Positions 5,962 to 13,334 are shown, counted from the stretch's first letter. The stretch is 15,108 bases of DNA from Ruminococcaceae bacterium UBA5904 (GCA_002431305.1 DJEG01000062.1:1-15108), one strand, 5' to 3'. Made by a program: numbers and translations. Notes: generated by a model from the letters alone, not told the origin.

Positions 5962-6816
5962 GTGAAAATTCTTTCATTCGGCGAGATTATATGGGACGTT
6001 TATTCGGACAAAATGTGTATCGGCGGCGCACCGTTCAACTTCGCCGCTCACTGTGCGAGGCTCGGCGCAGAGTCTTATCTTTTGTCAGCGGTCGGAGACG
6101 ACGAATTGGGCGGAGAAGCCTTGAAAATCGCCCGCGGATTCGGGATAAAGGACGATTATATTAAAGTTATAAATGGCAAGCCGACGGGCAGATGTCTTGT
6201 CACGCTTGACAAAAATAAGGTTCCGAATTACGATATTGTTAAAAACTCGGCGTACGATTATATACAATTTGATAAAGATATTGAAAATAATAATTTCGAC
6301 GTTTTCTGCTTCGAAACGCTTATTCAGCGCAGCGAAAACAACGTCGAAACCATAAAAGAGATTTTGAAAAAAGTTAAATTTAAAGAGATTTTCTGCGATT
6401 TGAATATACGCAAACCGTTTTATAATGAAAAGAGCATACGGCTCTGTCTTGAAAACGCGTCGATTGTCAAAATCAGCAGGGAGGAGCTTGCGCGCGTTAC
6501 GAATACCGTTTTCTCCGGCGAGATAACCGACTGCGCACGGGCTTCAAAATTAATTTCGTCAAGCTGTAAAAATATAAAACTTATTATAATTACGCTCGAC
6601 TGCGACGGCGCGTATGTTTACGATTCCAAAGATAAAAAAGAGTATTATCATGACGGCGAAAAGGTCAAGGCCGTTTCGACGGTCGGCGCAGGCGACAGCT
6701 TTTCGGCGGCGTTTGTGAGTGAATATATGTCGGGCGGAAATGTAGAATTAGCACTCGATAAGGCGGTGAAGCTGAGCGCGTACGTCGTTTCGCACGCGCA
6801 GGCAGTACCGGAATAA
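5962..6816 (+). CDS. PfkB-family carbohydrate kinase (fructokinase-like)
   Basis: An ATP-dependent sugar kinase of the ribokinase/PfkB superfamily, 284 residues, the usual size being about 290-320. The N-terminal substrate region contains SFGEIIWDVY and the first PfkB signature (IGGAPFNFAAHCARLG, residues 20-35), whose GGAP motif is common in fructokinases. The second signature, STVGAGDSFSAAF (239-251), includes the anion-hole GAG and the catalytic base Asp245. IITLDCDGAY (209-218) is the nucleotide-binding strand. GGGGTG at 5951-5956 supports the GTG start at 5962; the ATG at 5960 would stop at once. The substrate is inferred from motif resemblance only. It is followed after 20 bases by the split pRiA4b-like gene. 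Confidence 0.88.
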   Translation: MKILSFGEIIWDVYSDKMCIGGAPFNFAAHCARLGAESYLLSAVGDDELGGEALKIARGFGIKDDYIKVINGKPTGRCLVTLDKNKVPNYDIVKNSAYDYIQFDKDIENNNFDVFCFETLIQRSENNVETIKEILKKVKFKEIFCDLNIRKPFYNEKSIRLCLENASIVKISREELARVTNTVFSGEITDCARASKLISSSCKNIKLIIITLDCDGAYVYDSKDKKEYYHDGEKVKAVSTVGAGDSFSAAFVSEYMSGGNVELALDKAVKLSAYVVSHAQAVPE

Positions 6817-6836
6817 TAAATTCATGAGGTGAGAAA

Positions 6837-7593
6837 ATGGGCGCAGAAGTTTATACATTTAAAGTCGTATACGAAAACTGTGACAATAAAATCTACAGAG
6901 TGTTTGAGGTGTCTTCAAATAATACACTTGCTCAGCTCGGATATATTATACTCGCGAGTTTTCAGACTAAGGCTTATCATCTTTTCGGTATCGAACATAA
7001 AGGCGTATTTTATGAAACCGATATTGAAAATGACGGCGAGGCTCCGCTGATGCGGGAGGTCAAGCTGTCGTCTATGACTCTTCAATGCGGCGAGCATCTA
7101 AAAATGATTTATGATTTCGGATGCGAGCAGGAGTTTGACATTGTCCTTACAAATATTCAGCCGATGCCGAAGCACCTCGGACGCGCGTATCCTAGTACTT
7201 TGTACCACCTAAAAATTTGCATCTGATTGCAAGTATGGCTGTGTTTAACAAGGATGAAAACGCAGGCAGGCTGGCGCCTGTCAAGTTTGAAGACGCAGTT
7301 AAACGCTGTCATACGCCGTAATGCTTGTAAAGTTTTGGGTGGTACAGAGTACTAGAGTCATCGAAGGTGCCGGATGGGGCATAATTGACGATATGCCCGC
7401 GTTCGAGCTTTTAAAAATCATAAATAAGATTGACCGTGACGGCAAGTCGGATTTTGAAATAACGTCCGAATTGGGGAACGTTATGATTTGGGACTACCGC
7501 AATTACAGAATGGACTGCGATAACTATCTGCTTAAGGGCGATGCCGAGAGCATTCGATGCGCCTACGAAGAGTATGAAGAGTATGAAGAGTGA
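6837..7593 (+). pseudogene. pRiA4b ORF-3-like gene split by a MITE-like insertion
   Basis: The 5' part (6837-7193, 119 codons) and the 3' part (7354-7593, 79 codons plus stop) belong to one gene. Removing 7195-7352 and one TA rejoins codons CCT and AGA in frame and restores a 198-residue protein reading through AYPRVIEGAGWG. The pattern (TFKVVYENCDNKIYRVFEVSSNNTL at the start, MREVKLSSMTL and YDFG in the middle, GIIDDMPAFELL after the junction) matches the plasmid pRiA4b ORF-3 family (PF07929), a small fold common next to mobile genes with no firm function. As it stands the first part ends after YPSTLYHLKICI. The start has GAGGTGA at about 6824-6831. The C-terminus ends in a short EEY repeat. 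Confidence 0.8.
7195..7352. mobile_element. 158-bp MITE-like element with TA target duplication
   Basis: The ends are imperfect terminal inverted repeats. The left end is GTACTTTGTACCACC and the reverse complement of the right end is GTACTCTGTACCACC, with similarity continuing to about 25 bases. The element is flanked by TA at 7193-7194 and 7353-7354, and the target reads CTAG after excision. A TA duplication within CTAG is typical of IS630/Tc1-mariner type transposition, so the element is probably mobilised by such a transposase encoded elsewhere; none is in this window. It contains a 28-codon frame (7235-7321) that may be captured coding sequence. Confidence 0.8.
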
Positions 7594-7738
7594 TTGCCCG
7601 GAACAGGTTTTTATTAAATAAAAAAAGGACAAAAGAGAAAACACGCTTGAATACTTGTATTGTAATATTCTTCGTAGTATTAAAGAGTAACAATAAAAAT
7701 CAATTTATTTTTTTTCGGAATTTAACAAAATATATAGT

Positions 7739-7884
7739 GGAAGACATTGTCTTCCCGGGATAAAGGCTTTGATTTGCCTTAAAAAATAACCGACGGAAAA
7801 CCGCAAATTTCATATTGCTGACGCAATGTTATTATTAATAAAACCGTAAGTCTCATGCGGGAAGACCTGCAAAAGAATGTTTGC
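7739..7884 (+). promoter_or_regulatory. structured leader of the ECF transporter gene, riboswitch candidate
   Basis: Several hairpins occur in the 330-base gap before the transporter gene: GGAAGAC/GTCTTCC (7739-7755), AAGGC/GCCTT (7763-7780), ATTGC/GCAAT (7814-7827), GCGGG/CCTGC (7857-7870) and GCAAA/TTTGC (7869-7884). GTCTTCCC (7749-7756) can pair either with the upstream GGAAGAC or with GGGAAGAC at 7859-7866, which would close a domain of about 118 bases. The last hairpins are also mutually exclusive. The 3' block (AAGTC then GGGAAGACCTGC) resembles the 3' end of cobalamin riboswitches, but the usual B12 box is not visible. I see no terminator before the gene, so any control would be at translation. 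7594-7735 is AT-rich with no gene. Confidence 0.4.
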
Positions 7885-7927
7885 GCCTTATAATAAATTA
7901 TTGTCTATAAAACGGAGGATTCTTAAA

Positions 7928-8506
7928 ATGATAGAAAACGTACTCGAAAAAAGAAATGTATCTTTTAAAACAAAAATCGGTGTAAAGTCGGGAATTGCGA
8001 TTTTAGTTATCGCCCTTGCGGTTGTTCTGCCCCAGCTTGCTCACCTCATATTCGGCGAGAGCGCGGGCGTAACGCTTCTGCCCATGTACCTGCCCGTACT
8101 GCTCGGCGGATGTCTGCTCGGCTCGTACTGGGGTATCGGCGTCGGCATGCTTGCGCCCTTATTCAGTTACCTGATAACCGGCGCGTTCGGCTCGGCAATG
8201 CCCGCCGCCGCGAGACTTCCGTTCATGACGGCGGAGCTCACGGTTTTCGCCGTCGTATCGGGACTTTTCTCAAAAGCGATTTCGAAAAATAGATTTCTCG
8301 CTTTCCCCGCGGTAATTACCGCCGAAGTTCTCGGCAGAGGAACGTTCCTTGCGCTTGTTGCTCTCTTTGCTTCGAAAACCCCGTTCACCGTGCCGATGAT
8401 TTGGGGACAGATAAAAACCGGCTGGATAGGTCTTGCCGCCCAGGCTGTAATCGTCCCGCTTGTCGTTATCCTTCTTAATGAGAAGCTGAACAAAGAAGAA
8501 AAGTAA
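7928..8506 (+). CDS. ECF transporter S component (vitamin-type substrate-binding membrane protein)
   Basis: A 192-residue, very hydrophobic protein with about six membrane segments, the size and pattern of energy-coupling factor S components (PF12822 type). Typical stretches are LLPMYLPVLLGGCLLGSYWG (50-69), GMLAPLFSYLITG (73-85) and the helix FMTAELTVFAVVSGLFSK. S components bind one micronutrient and work with a shared T component and two ATPases, which are not in this window and are presumably encoded elsewhere. ATG at 7928 has GGAGG at 7914-7918. The substrate is unknown; the leader's slight resemblance to a cobalamin element makes a cobalamin-type (CbrT-like) role possible but unproven. 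The gene stands alone and converges on the next operon. Confidence 0.8.
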   Translation: MIENVLEKRNVSFKTKIGVKSGIAILVIALAVVLPQLAHLIFGESAGVTLLPMYLPVLLGGCLLGSYWGIGVGMLAPLFSYLITGAFGSAMPAAARLPFMTAELTVFAVVSGLFSKAISKNRFLAFPAVITAEVLGRGTFLALVALFASKTPFTVPMIWGQIKTGWIGLAAQAVIVPLVVILLNEKLNKEEK

Positions 8507-8593
8507 CCGAAAAATTCTATTCCGAATTTTATACTGTGCGCGGGATGTCGTTCCTGTGCGCAGTTTCTTTTCGGACTTTTGAGCACAAAAAAC

Positions 8594-8630
8594 AAAGCGG
8601 AGCAGTTTCATTTCGAAAGCGCTCCGCTTT
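8594..8630. terminator. bidirectional terminator between convergent genes
   Basis: AAAGCGGAGC (8594-8603) pairs perfectly with GCTCCGCTTT (8621-8630). On the minus strand the stem runs into GTTTTTT, so it should end the minus-strand transcript. On the plus strand the following TTTTAA is weaker but may end the transporter transcript. 8507-8593 holds no gene. Confidence 0.85.
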
Positions 8631-8644
8631 TAACTGTTCTTATT

Positions 8645-10474
8645 TTATTTCTTTTCAATCGTCGAAACGGGAGTCCAAACGGAATCCGCCGAATCAACGT
8701 ATTCGATTGCAACCGTGTCGCCCGTCTTTAAGAATATCGCCTCGGGATAGGTCGAAGCCGATACCATAAAGTACGTATTCGCGCCGTCAATCTTAATATA
8801 GTAGCACGTATTTCCGTTTTCATTCTGCGAGAGAATTTCGGTTATCGCGCCGGTTACGGTCTTTCTTGTGTTTGCCGTATTGCCGTCGGAGGATGGGGTA
8901 TTAACTTCGGGATTCGAGGAAACGGTGTCGACGTTTATCGTAACGTCCTTATTCGTCTTGAGAACCGTCGCATAGTTCTTCATACACGCGCCGAGGTCGG
9001 GCGTACCGTTGCCCGAGTCTATTGCAACGACGTTATAATTTTCTACGTTAACCATCGCATACGATTTAACGACGTTGTTGTCGTCCTTTAACGCCATAAA
9101 ATACGTCGCCTCGCCGTCGAGGTTGATAAGAAGCGGGAACGTGGACGTCCACTTTTTATCCGAAACAACGCCCTCCGCCGACTGCTGAGCCGCCTTTTCG
9201 GTAGCGCCCGTAATTGAGCGTGTATCGTTTCCGGTGCCGAATGTCGAGTAGAAATACGCGTCCTTTGTACGCTGGTTAATGAGCAGGAATCCGAGCAGTG
9301 ATTCGTCGCTCGTAACACTGGTAACGCCCGTGTACATGTAAACGTCGTCGTTGAGAGCAAGATAGCTGAAGCCCGAGGTCGTAAGCTTAACGCCCGACTG
9401 ACCGATTATCGAGTTCCAGAATCCCGAAGAATATTTACCGAGATTCGTATACTGTTTAATAAGGAGATCCGCGTCGTAAACCTGGTCTATCCATTTGATT
9501 TCGCTGTCGGGAGCCGAAACTTCCTCGACAGGATAATATTTGCATTCACCCGTGGAAGCGTTGACGAGAACAGCGCCCTTAACGTCGTCGCCGCCGATAA
9601 GTCCGACTTTCTTTTCGAGAATTTCAACAATCCAATACGGTACGCCGTTGTCGTCAATTTCAAAAGAAGCGTTGCCGATAAGAGCCGTCGGATAGTGGAA
9701 TCTGACCTGACGAACGAGATTTTTCTGAAAATGCTCCGTCGGAGAGTAACGAATATTCTGTTTAACGTATGACGCGTTCTGCGTGTTCATGTTAACGAGA
9801 ATGTAGCCGGGGAAACCGTCGGACGTATTGGTAATCCATTTGAATATATCGCCGTATGCAAGGGGGTAAACTCTGTACGGCTGTCCCTTGTAGTTTATCT
9901 GAGTCGAATACTCGTCGGCAAGTTCGAATTGCGATTCGAGTCCCTCTCCCGCAAGAGTACCGAGCGTTTTATCCGCGAGTTTGTAAGCCGCGTCCTTGTC
10001 TATCATCGGAACGTTCTGGAAGTCGTCGACCGAGTCGATAACCGAAATGCTGTCCTCAAACTTCGTGTCGGTGTCGAGCTGTAAAACATTGCTCAGCGCC
10101 TTGGCTCTGAAGAACGGACATGACGTGAGATATCCGACGCCGAACACGACGCCCGTGATAATGAGAATTACAATCGGCACTATCGCGTGCTTTCTGACAT
10201 AAGGCATGTACTCCGTCCTGATAAAAGCAAGCGTGGTAATGTACGAGCTTCCGATGTATGTCGCAAAAATAATCGCGGTATACATATAAAACTCGGGGCT
10301 GTGAAGGTTTATAGCCGGGAGCATGAAGTAGTATACGATCGCGCCGACAATGAGGGTCAGAATAATATTGATAACTATTTTAAGCCCCGCTTTGTCGGGC
10401 GGAATTATAACTTCCTTAGCCGACTTATGATTTTTTCCCTTATCGGAAAAGTCGATTTTGATAGGTTCGCTCAT
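8645..10474 (-). CDS. membrane-anchored protein with large extracytoplasmic region, family not recognised
   Basis: 609 residues. After a charged N-terminus come three membrane segments near 33-53, 62-85 and 97-116. The remaining 490 residues are rich in Tyr, Asn, Thr and Ser and have no further membrane helix, so they should lie outside the membrane. This region contains strand-rich units such as VPYWIVEILEKKVGL-type segments followed by GAVLVNASTGECKYYPVEEV, which recall PepSY-like repeats in uncharacterised Firmicute proteins. The last 70 residues (TVTGAITEIL to the end) resemble a small beta-barrel or OB-like domain. AGGAG about 8 bases before the ATG supports the start, and a promoter lies just upstream. 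Function unknown; the neighbours suggest the cell surface. No truncation is apparent. Confidence 0.75.
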   Translation of the reverse strand: MSEPIKIDFSDKGKNHKSAKEVIIPPDKAGLKIVINIILTLIVGAIVYYFMLPAINLHSPEFYMYTAIIFATYIGSSYITTLAFIRTEYMPYVRKHAIVPIVILIITGVVFGVGYLTSCPFFRAKALSNVLQLDTDTKFEDSISVIDSVDDFQNVPMIDKDAAYKLADKTLGTLAGEGLESQFELADEYSTQINYKGQPYRVYPLAYGDIFKWITNTSDGFPGYILVNMNTQNASYVKQNIRYSPTEHFQKNLVRQVRFHYPTALIGNASFEIDDNGVPYWIVEILEKKVGLIGGDDVKGAVLVNASTGECKYYPVEEVSAPDSEIKWIDQVYDADLLIKQYTNLGKYSSGFWNSIIGQSGVKLTTSGFSYLALNDDVYMYTGVTSVTSDESLLGFLLINQRTKDAYFYSTFGTGNDTRSITGATEKAAQQSAEGVVSDKKWTSTFPLLINLDGEATYFMALKDDNNVVKSYAMVNVENYNVVAIDSGNGTPDLGACMKNYATVLKTNKDVTINVDTVSSNPEVNTPSSDGNTANTRKTVTGAITEILSQNENGNTCYYIKIDGANTYFMVSASTYPEAIFLKTGDTVAIEYVDSADSVWTPVSTIEKK

Positions 10475-10505
10475 TTTAACAGCTCCTTATACGGATTTAG
10501 ATTAT

Positions 10506-10534
10506 ATTATACAATATATACGTCTTAAACACAA
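10506..10534 (-). promoter_or_regulatory. promoter of the large membrane-protein gene
   Basis: On the minus strand TTGTGT (10534-10529), 17-base spacer, TATAAT (10511-10506), about 30 bases before the ATG at 10474. No terminator is visible between the DHHW gene and this gene, so read-through from the acyltransferase operon is also possible. Confidence 0.7.
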
Positions 10535-10543
10535 GTAAAATTT

Positions 10544-11653
10544 TTATGACGCAATCATAAGCTTTGAAAGGCTCGTTTCCGCCGAAAATCCGTCGCAGTT
10601 ATATAGAAATAATATTTCGTCGTAACTCGATTTGTCTATCGACTTCATGACCGAAGCCGTTGCGTATCTTAAATCAAGCGACGTTATTTCCTCATAATTA
10701 AGCGCAAGGAACGGAATCACGGAATTCGCATACGAATCCTTTATAAGAAGAAGCCTTCTGCCGTTTTTTATATTCGAACGCACGGTTTCGATACCCTTAT
10801 TCTCACCGCCGAAAAACAGGTACTTGTCCTTTTCGTTCAATTTATCGTATTTATAAAAATCGGAAACGCCGTTTTCGTCTTCAATCGTGAGATTTTCACC
10901 GTTTTTATATTTATAAATAATAATCGAATCGGGCGTTACGCTTTTGCCGAGCGTTTTAGAATATAGCGTACCCTCGAATGAGTCCGAGACGGTTTCAACA
11001 TTGAAGTCGTTTTTGTCGAATTTGCTAAGCCCCATGACCTCGGCGACCTTATTGTACGCGATAAACGCGCCGTTCGTTGTCCAGTGGTGGTCTGTTCTGT
11101 AATATAAATATCCGTCTCTTTCACTTTCTAATTCGGGAATAATATCGACCGTCTTTACATTACTAAGTTTTGAATAAAACGAGGAAATGTATTCACTCTC
11201 CGAGGTAAGATTTAAATAACCGGGAAGTTTGTCTTTGTAAATTTCCTGCGCAGTCGGGGCGATAAGACAGTAAACGTTATCGGCGTTTTTACAGAATGCG
11301 TTGATATACTGAGCGTTTTTGTCCGCAATTCCAGAGTCCGCCCTGAACAGCGAAATCATCATGTCGTCAGCGGTATAAACTCCGCCGATCTCTTTTCTGC
11401 CGATGAGCTTCTCTATATTATTTCTAATAATAATAAATTGCTTTCTCAAAACGAAATGGTCGCTGACCCAGCTTTCGAATCCCTTTGAAAATTCCGAATC
11501 CTTATACGTATCGAAAGTAAGTTTCGGGAATTCGGCGAGATATCGGTTCTCGTCGTAGCTTACGGTCTGTTTGGGCGTAAAAATTATGCCTGAAAGAATC
11601 GAAACCGAGATTAAAAAGAATATTATAACGCGCGAGACGGCGATTTTTTTCAT
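10544..11653 (-). CDS. DHHW-motif protein, AlgJ/AlgX-like partner of an MBOAT acyltransferase
   Basis: 369 residues with an N-terminal hydrophobic segment (about 9-25, VIIFFLISVSILSGIIF) that acts as signal anchor, placing the rest outside the membrane. The motif DHHW at 188-191 (YYRTDHHWTTNGAF) and the SGNH-like element IKDSYANS (304-311, Ser307) are the marks of the DHHW/AlgJ-AlgX group, which accepts acyl groups delivered by an MBOAT protein and moves them to an extracellular glycan. AGGAGG lies 7 bases before the ATG. It begins 12 bases after the MBOAT gene ends, so the two form an operon. The glycan acceptor and exact chemistry are inferred from family knowledge. Confidence 0.87.
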   Translation of the reverse strand: MKKIAVSRVIIFFLISVSILSGIIFTPKQTVSYDENRYLAEFPKLTFDTYKDSEFSKGFESWVSDHFVLRKQFIIIRNNIEKLIGRKEIGGVYTADDMMISLFRADSGIADKNAQYINAFCKNADNVYCLIAPTAQEIYKDKLPGYLNLTSESEYISSFYSKLSNVKTVDIIPELESERDGYLYYRTDHHWTTNGAFIAYNKVAEVMGLSKFDKNDFNVETVSDSFEGTLYSKTLGKSVTPDSIIIYKYKNGENLTIEDENGVSDFYKYDKLNEKDKYLFFGGENKGIETVRSNIKNGRRLLLIKDSYANSVIPFLALNYEEITSLDLRYATASVMKSIDKSSYDEILFLYNCDGFSAETSLSKLMIAS

Positions 11654-11665
11654 CCCGATTCCTCC

Positions 11666-13069
11666 TTAAAAATTAAAATACAAAAACGGATTGTATGTCG
11701 AATTTACAAGATACGCTATGACCGCGCCGAACGCGAGAGTTTGCAGTATTACGGAAATTACGCCGAATGCTTTGGGGTATTTTTCATTGAAATGCATGTA
11801 AATCCGCTCGGGAAAATTCGTGCATCCTATGACCGCAATTACGAATATGAACAGATAGCTGTGAATGTAAAGACTCGTGTCCGCGCCGGTGAACGCGCCC
11901 GACGCGCCGAAGAGCGAGCCCAAAAATCCGCCGATAGAATTAACGGAATTCAATTCGAAAAGCACCCAGCCGAATATTACGATTATCATTGAATAAACAT
12001 GTTTTACTATGTTCGGGAGTTTTTCGAGATATCTGCCGTATACGAATTTTTCGAGTATTAATATAACCCCGTAGTACAATCCCCACATTATGAAGTTTAT
12101 GCCCGCGCCGTGCCAAAGCCCGGTCAGGAACCACACGATAAGGAGATTGCGGACGGTTTTAATTTTGCCTTTTCTGTTTCCGCCCAGTGGAATATAAACG
12201 TAGCTTCTGAACCATCCGCCCAGAGTCATGTGCCATCTGCGCCAGAAGTCGGTTATGCTTTTCGACATGTACGGGTAGTTGAAATTTTCGGGGAAGTCGA
12301 AGCCTATCATTTTGCCCAGACCTATCGCCATATCCGAATATCCCGAAAAATCGAAGTAAATCTGTAATGTGAACGCGAGGATTCCGAGCCATGCGTCAAG
12401 CGCGGGGAGCGACGAAAAATCCGCACCCTTTACGCTTGTCCATAACTCGCCTATGCCGTTTGCAATCAGAACTTTTTTTGAAAGTCCGCATATAAAACGC
12501 GATATTCCGTCTGAGAGAGCGGTCATGTCTATAGTTCGGCTCTTTAACTGCTTTTCGACATCCTCGTACAGCACTATCGGTCCCGCGACAATCTGCGGGA
12601 ACATTGTGACGAACGCGCCGAAGTCGATAAAATTCTTCTGAACCTTTATATTGCCCCTGTACAAATCAATGGTGTACGACATCGACTGGAATGTAAAAAA
12701 GCTGATGCCGACAGGCAGGGGTAAATTCGGATTGTTAAGAGACAGCGAGAACAGCGAATTTATGCTGTCGATTACGAATCCCGAATATTTGAATACGCCG
12801 AGCAGGCTTAGATTCATAACGACGCTGATTATAAGACACAGCTTTCGTATAACTTTGTTTTCGCCGAAACGCCCTATAATCCGCCCCGCCGTGTAGTCGA
12901 TCGCTGTCGATAAAATCATAATCAGGACATAGACCGGCTCGCCCCATGCGTAGAACACGAGACCGCTTAAAAAGAGGATGAAATTTTTGAACTTCGCCGG
13001 CACGGCGTAGTAAATGCCGAGCGTAACGGGAAGAAAAAAGAATAAAAATACGGGAGATGAAAAAACCAT
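11666..13069 (-). CDS. MBOAT-family O-acyltransferase (AlgI/DltB-like)
   Basis: 467 residues from the ATG at 13069, which has CCGGA upstream and the family's usual beginning MVFSSPVFLFFFLP; the longer TTG start at 13105 adds an atypical, proline-rich leader. There are about ten or more membrane segments. The motifs DFWRRWHMTLGGWFRSYVY (274-292, His280) and TGLWHGAGINFIMWG (316-330, catalytic His320) are diagnostic. MBOAT proteins of this type pass acetyl groups across the membrane for O-acetylation of polysaccharides (AlgI) or D-alanyl groups to teichoic acids (DltB). The DHHW partner directly downstream favours polysaccharide O-acetylation. No clear promoter of its own was found between the gene and 13180, so read-through from the minus-strand transcript upstream is possible. 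Confidence 0.93.
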   Translation of the reverse strand: MVFSSPVFLFFFLPVTLGIYYAVPAKFKNFILFLSGLVFYAWGEPVYVLIMILSTAIDYTAGRIIGRFGENKVIRKLCLIISVVMNLSLLGVFKYSGFVIDSINSLFSLSLNNPNLPLPVGISFFTFQSMSYTIDLYRGNIKVQKNFIDFGAFVTMFPQIVAGPIVLYEDVEKQLKSRTIDMTALSDGISRFICGLSKKVLIANGIGELWTSVKGADFSSLPALDAWLGILAFTLQIYFDFSGYSDMAIGLGKMIGFDFPENFNYPYMSKSITDFWRRWHMTLGGWFRSYVYIPLGGNRKGKIKTVRNLLIVWFLTGLWHGAGINFIMWGLYYGVILILEKFVYGRYLEKLPNIVKHVYSMIIVIFGWVLFELNSVNSIGGFLGSLFGASGAFTGADTSLYIHSYLFIFVIAVIGCTNFPERIYMHFNEKYPKAFGVISVILQTLAFGAVIAYLVNSTYNPFLYFNF

Positions 13070-13098
13070 GTTATTTTCCGGAGGGTGTTTTGCGGGTG

Positions 13099-13127
13099 TT
13101 GACAAAACGGGATTTTATAGATATAAT
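13099..13127 (+). promoter_or_regulatory. perfect consensus promoter for the antisense RNA
   Basis: TTGACA (13099-13104), 17-base spacer, TATAAT (13122-13127). It faces the toxin gene and has no coding sequence of its own downstream: about 50 bases after the -10 box the transcript reaches a strong terminator. It is closer to consensus than the toxin promoter, as expected for a type I antitoxin. Confidence 0.85.
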
Positions 13128-13133
13128 ATAGAT

Positions 13134-13218
13134 ACAGGGAGTTACCGGATAGACGGTTTGCCCTTGGTTAATTGCTGAAAATAACCGTCATGGGTCAATA
13201 TGGGCGGTTATTTTTTTT
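13134..13218 (+). ncRNA. putative antisense antitoxin RNA
   Basis: Predicted from the perfect promoter at 13099-13127 and the U-tailed terminator at 13178-13218, giving about 85 nt. No usable reading frame with a ribosome binding site lies within it. Its last 40 nt are complementary to the 3' end of the toxin mRNA, covering the last 8 codons and the shared terminator. Its 5' part (13137-13165) repeats, in the same sense, sequence found in the toxin mRNA leader. The arrangement (strong convergent promoter, short RNA overlapping the toxin 3' end, shared bidirectional terminator) resembles the Firmicute TxpA/RatA and Fst/RNA II systems. Confidence 0.65.
13178..13218. terminator. shared bidirectional terminator of toxin mRNA and antisense RNA
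   Basis: AAAATAACCGTC (13178-13189) pairs with GGCGGTTATTTT (13203-13214): 12 bp with one wobble. It is followed by T13215-13218 on the plus strand (8 T in all from 13211). On the minus strand the stem ends in TTATTTT. The toxin stop codon lies in the loop. Confidence 0.85.
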
Positions 13219-13284
13219 ATTATTATGCAGATCGTTATTACTAAGAGTAATAACGACAGCTAAAAACAAAGCAGCTTCTACCAT
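13195..13284 (-). CDS. 29-residue hydrophobic peptide, putative type I toxin (holin-like/TxpA-like)
   Basis: ATG at 13284 is preceded on the minus strand by an exceptionally strong Shine-Dalgarno, GGAGGGTGAT, with 7-base spacing. The peptide has a short N-terminus, a hydrophobic core (residues 4-14, AALFLAVVITL) and a polar, basic tail rich in Asn and Lys. This is the pattern of Firmicute putative holin-like toxins and of TxpA/BsrG/Fst-type membrane peptides, though the core is short. It has its own promoter (13418-13446), a long structured leader of about 125 nt and a convergent antisense RNA. Such peptides depolarise or perturb the membrane when overproduced; that activity is inferred from family resemblance. 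The stop codon sits in the terminator loop. Confidence 0.7.
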   Translation of the reverse strand: MVEAALFLAVVITLSNNDLHNNKKNNRPY

Positions 13285-13293
13285 AATATTATC

Positions 13294-13334
13294 ACCCTCC
13301 TTTCCTTGTGAAAAGAGGGCGAACGCCCTCTTTC
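13294..13334 (-). promoter_or_regulatory. three-segment switch around the toxin Shine-Dalgarno
   Basis: In the toxin mRNA, segment 1 (GAAAGAGGGC, 13334-13325) pairs with segment 2 (GCCCTCTTTTC, 13320-13310) with a 4-base loop. Segment 2 can instead pair with segment 3 (GAAAGGAGGGT, 13304-13294), an 11-bp stem with two wobbles and a 5-base loop that buries the whole Shine-Dalgarno. Segments 1 and 3 are near-identical competitors for segment 2. Refolding or 5' processing could thus switch translation on or off. Confidence 0.6.

Noticed and set aside
7567..7590. Short tandem repeat GAAGAGTAT at the end of the split gene
   Set aside because: Only two to three copies encoding an acidic EEY tail; low-complexity C-termini are common and no further significance is evident.
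7877..7927. Upstream ATG (7877) for the ECF transporter gene
   Set aside because: It has no ribosome binding site and would add a basic segment atypical of S components, while GGAGG is well placed for the ATG at 7928.
8167..8595. 142-codon open frame on the minus strand
   Set aside because: It is antisense to the ECF transporter gene and runs across the intergenic region; no ribosome binding site and no family pattern.
10187..10528. 113-codon open frame on the plus strand
   Set aside because: It overlaps the N-terminal part of the large minus-strand membrane protein and its promoter; a shadow frame.
12110..12641. Several plus-strand frames inside the MBOAT gene
   Set aside because: They are shadows of a well-supported MBOAT coding sequence with all family motifs in frame.
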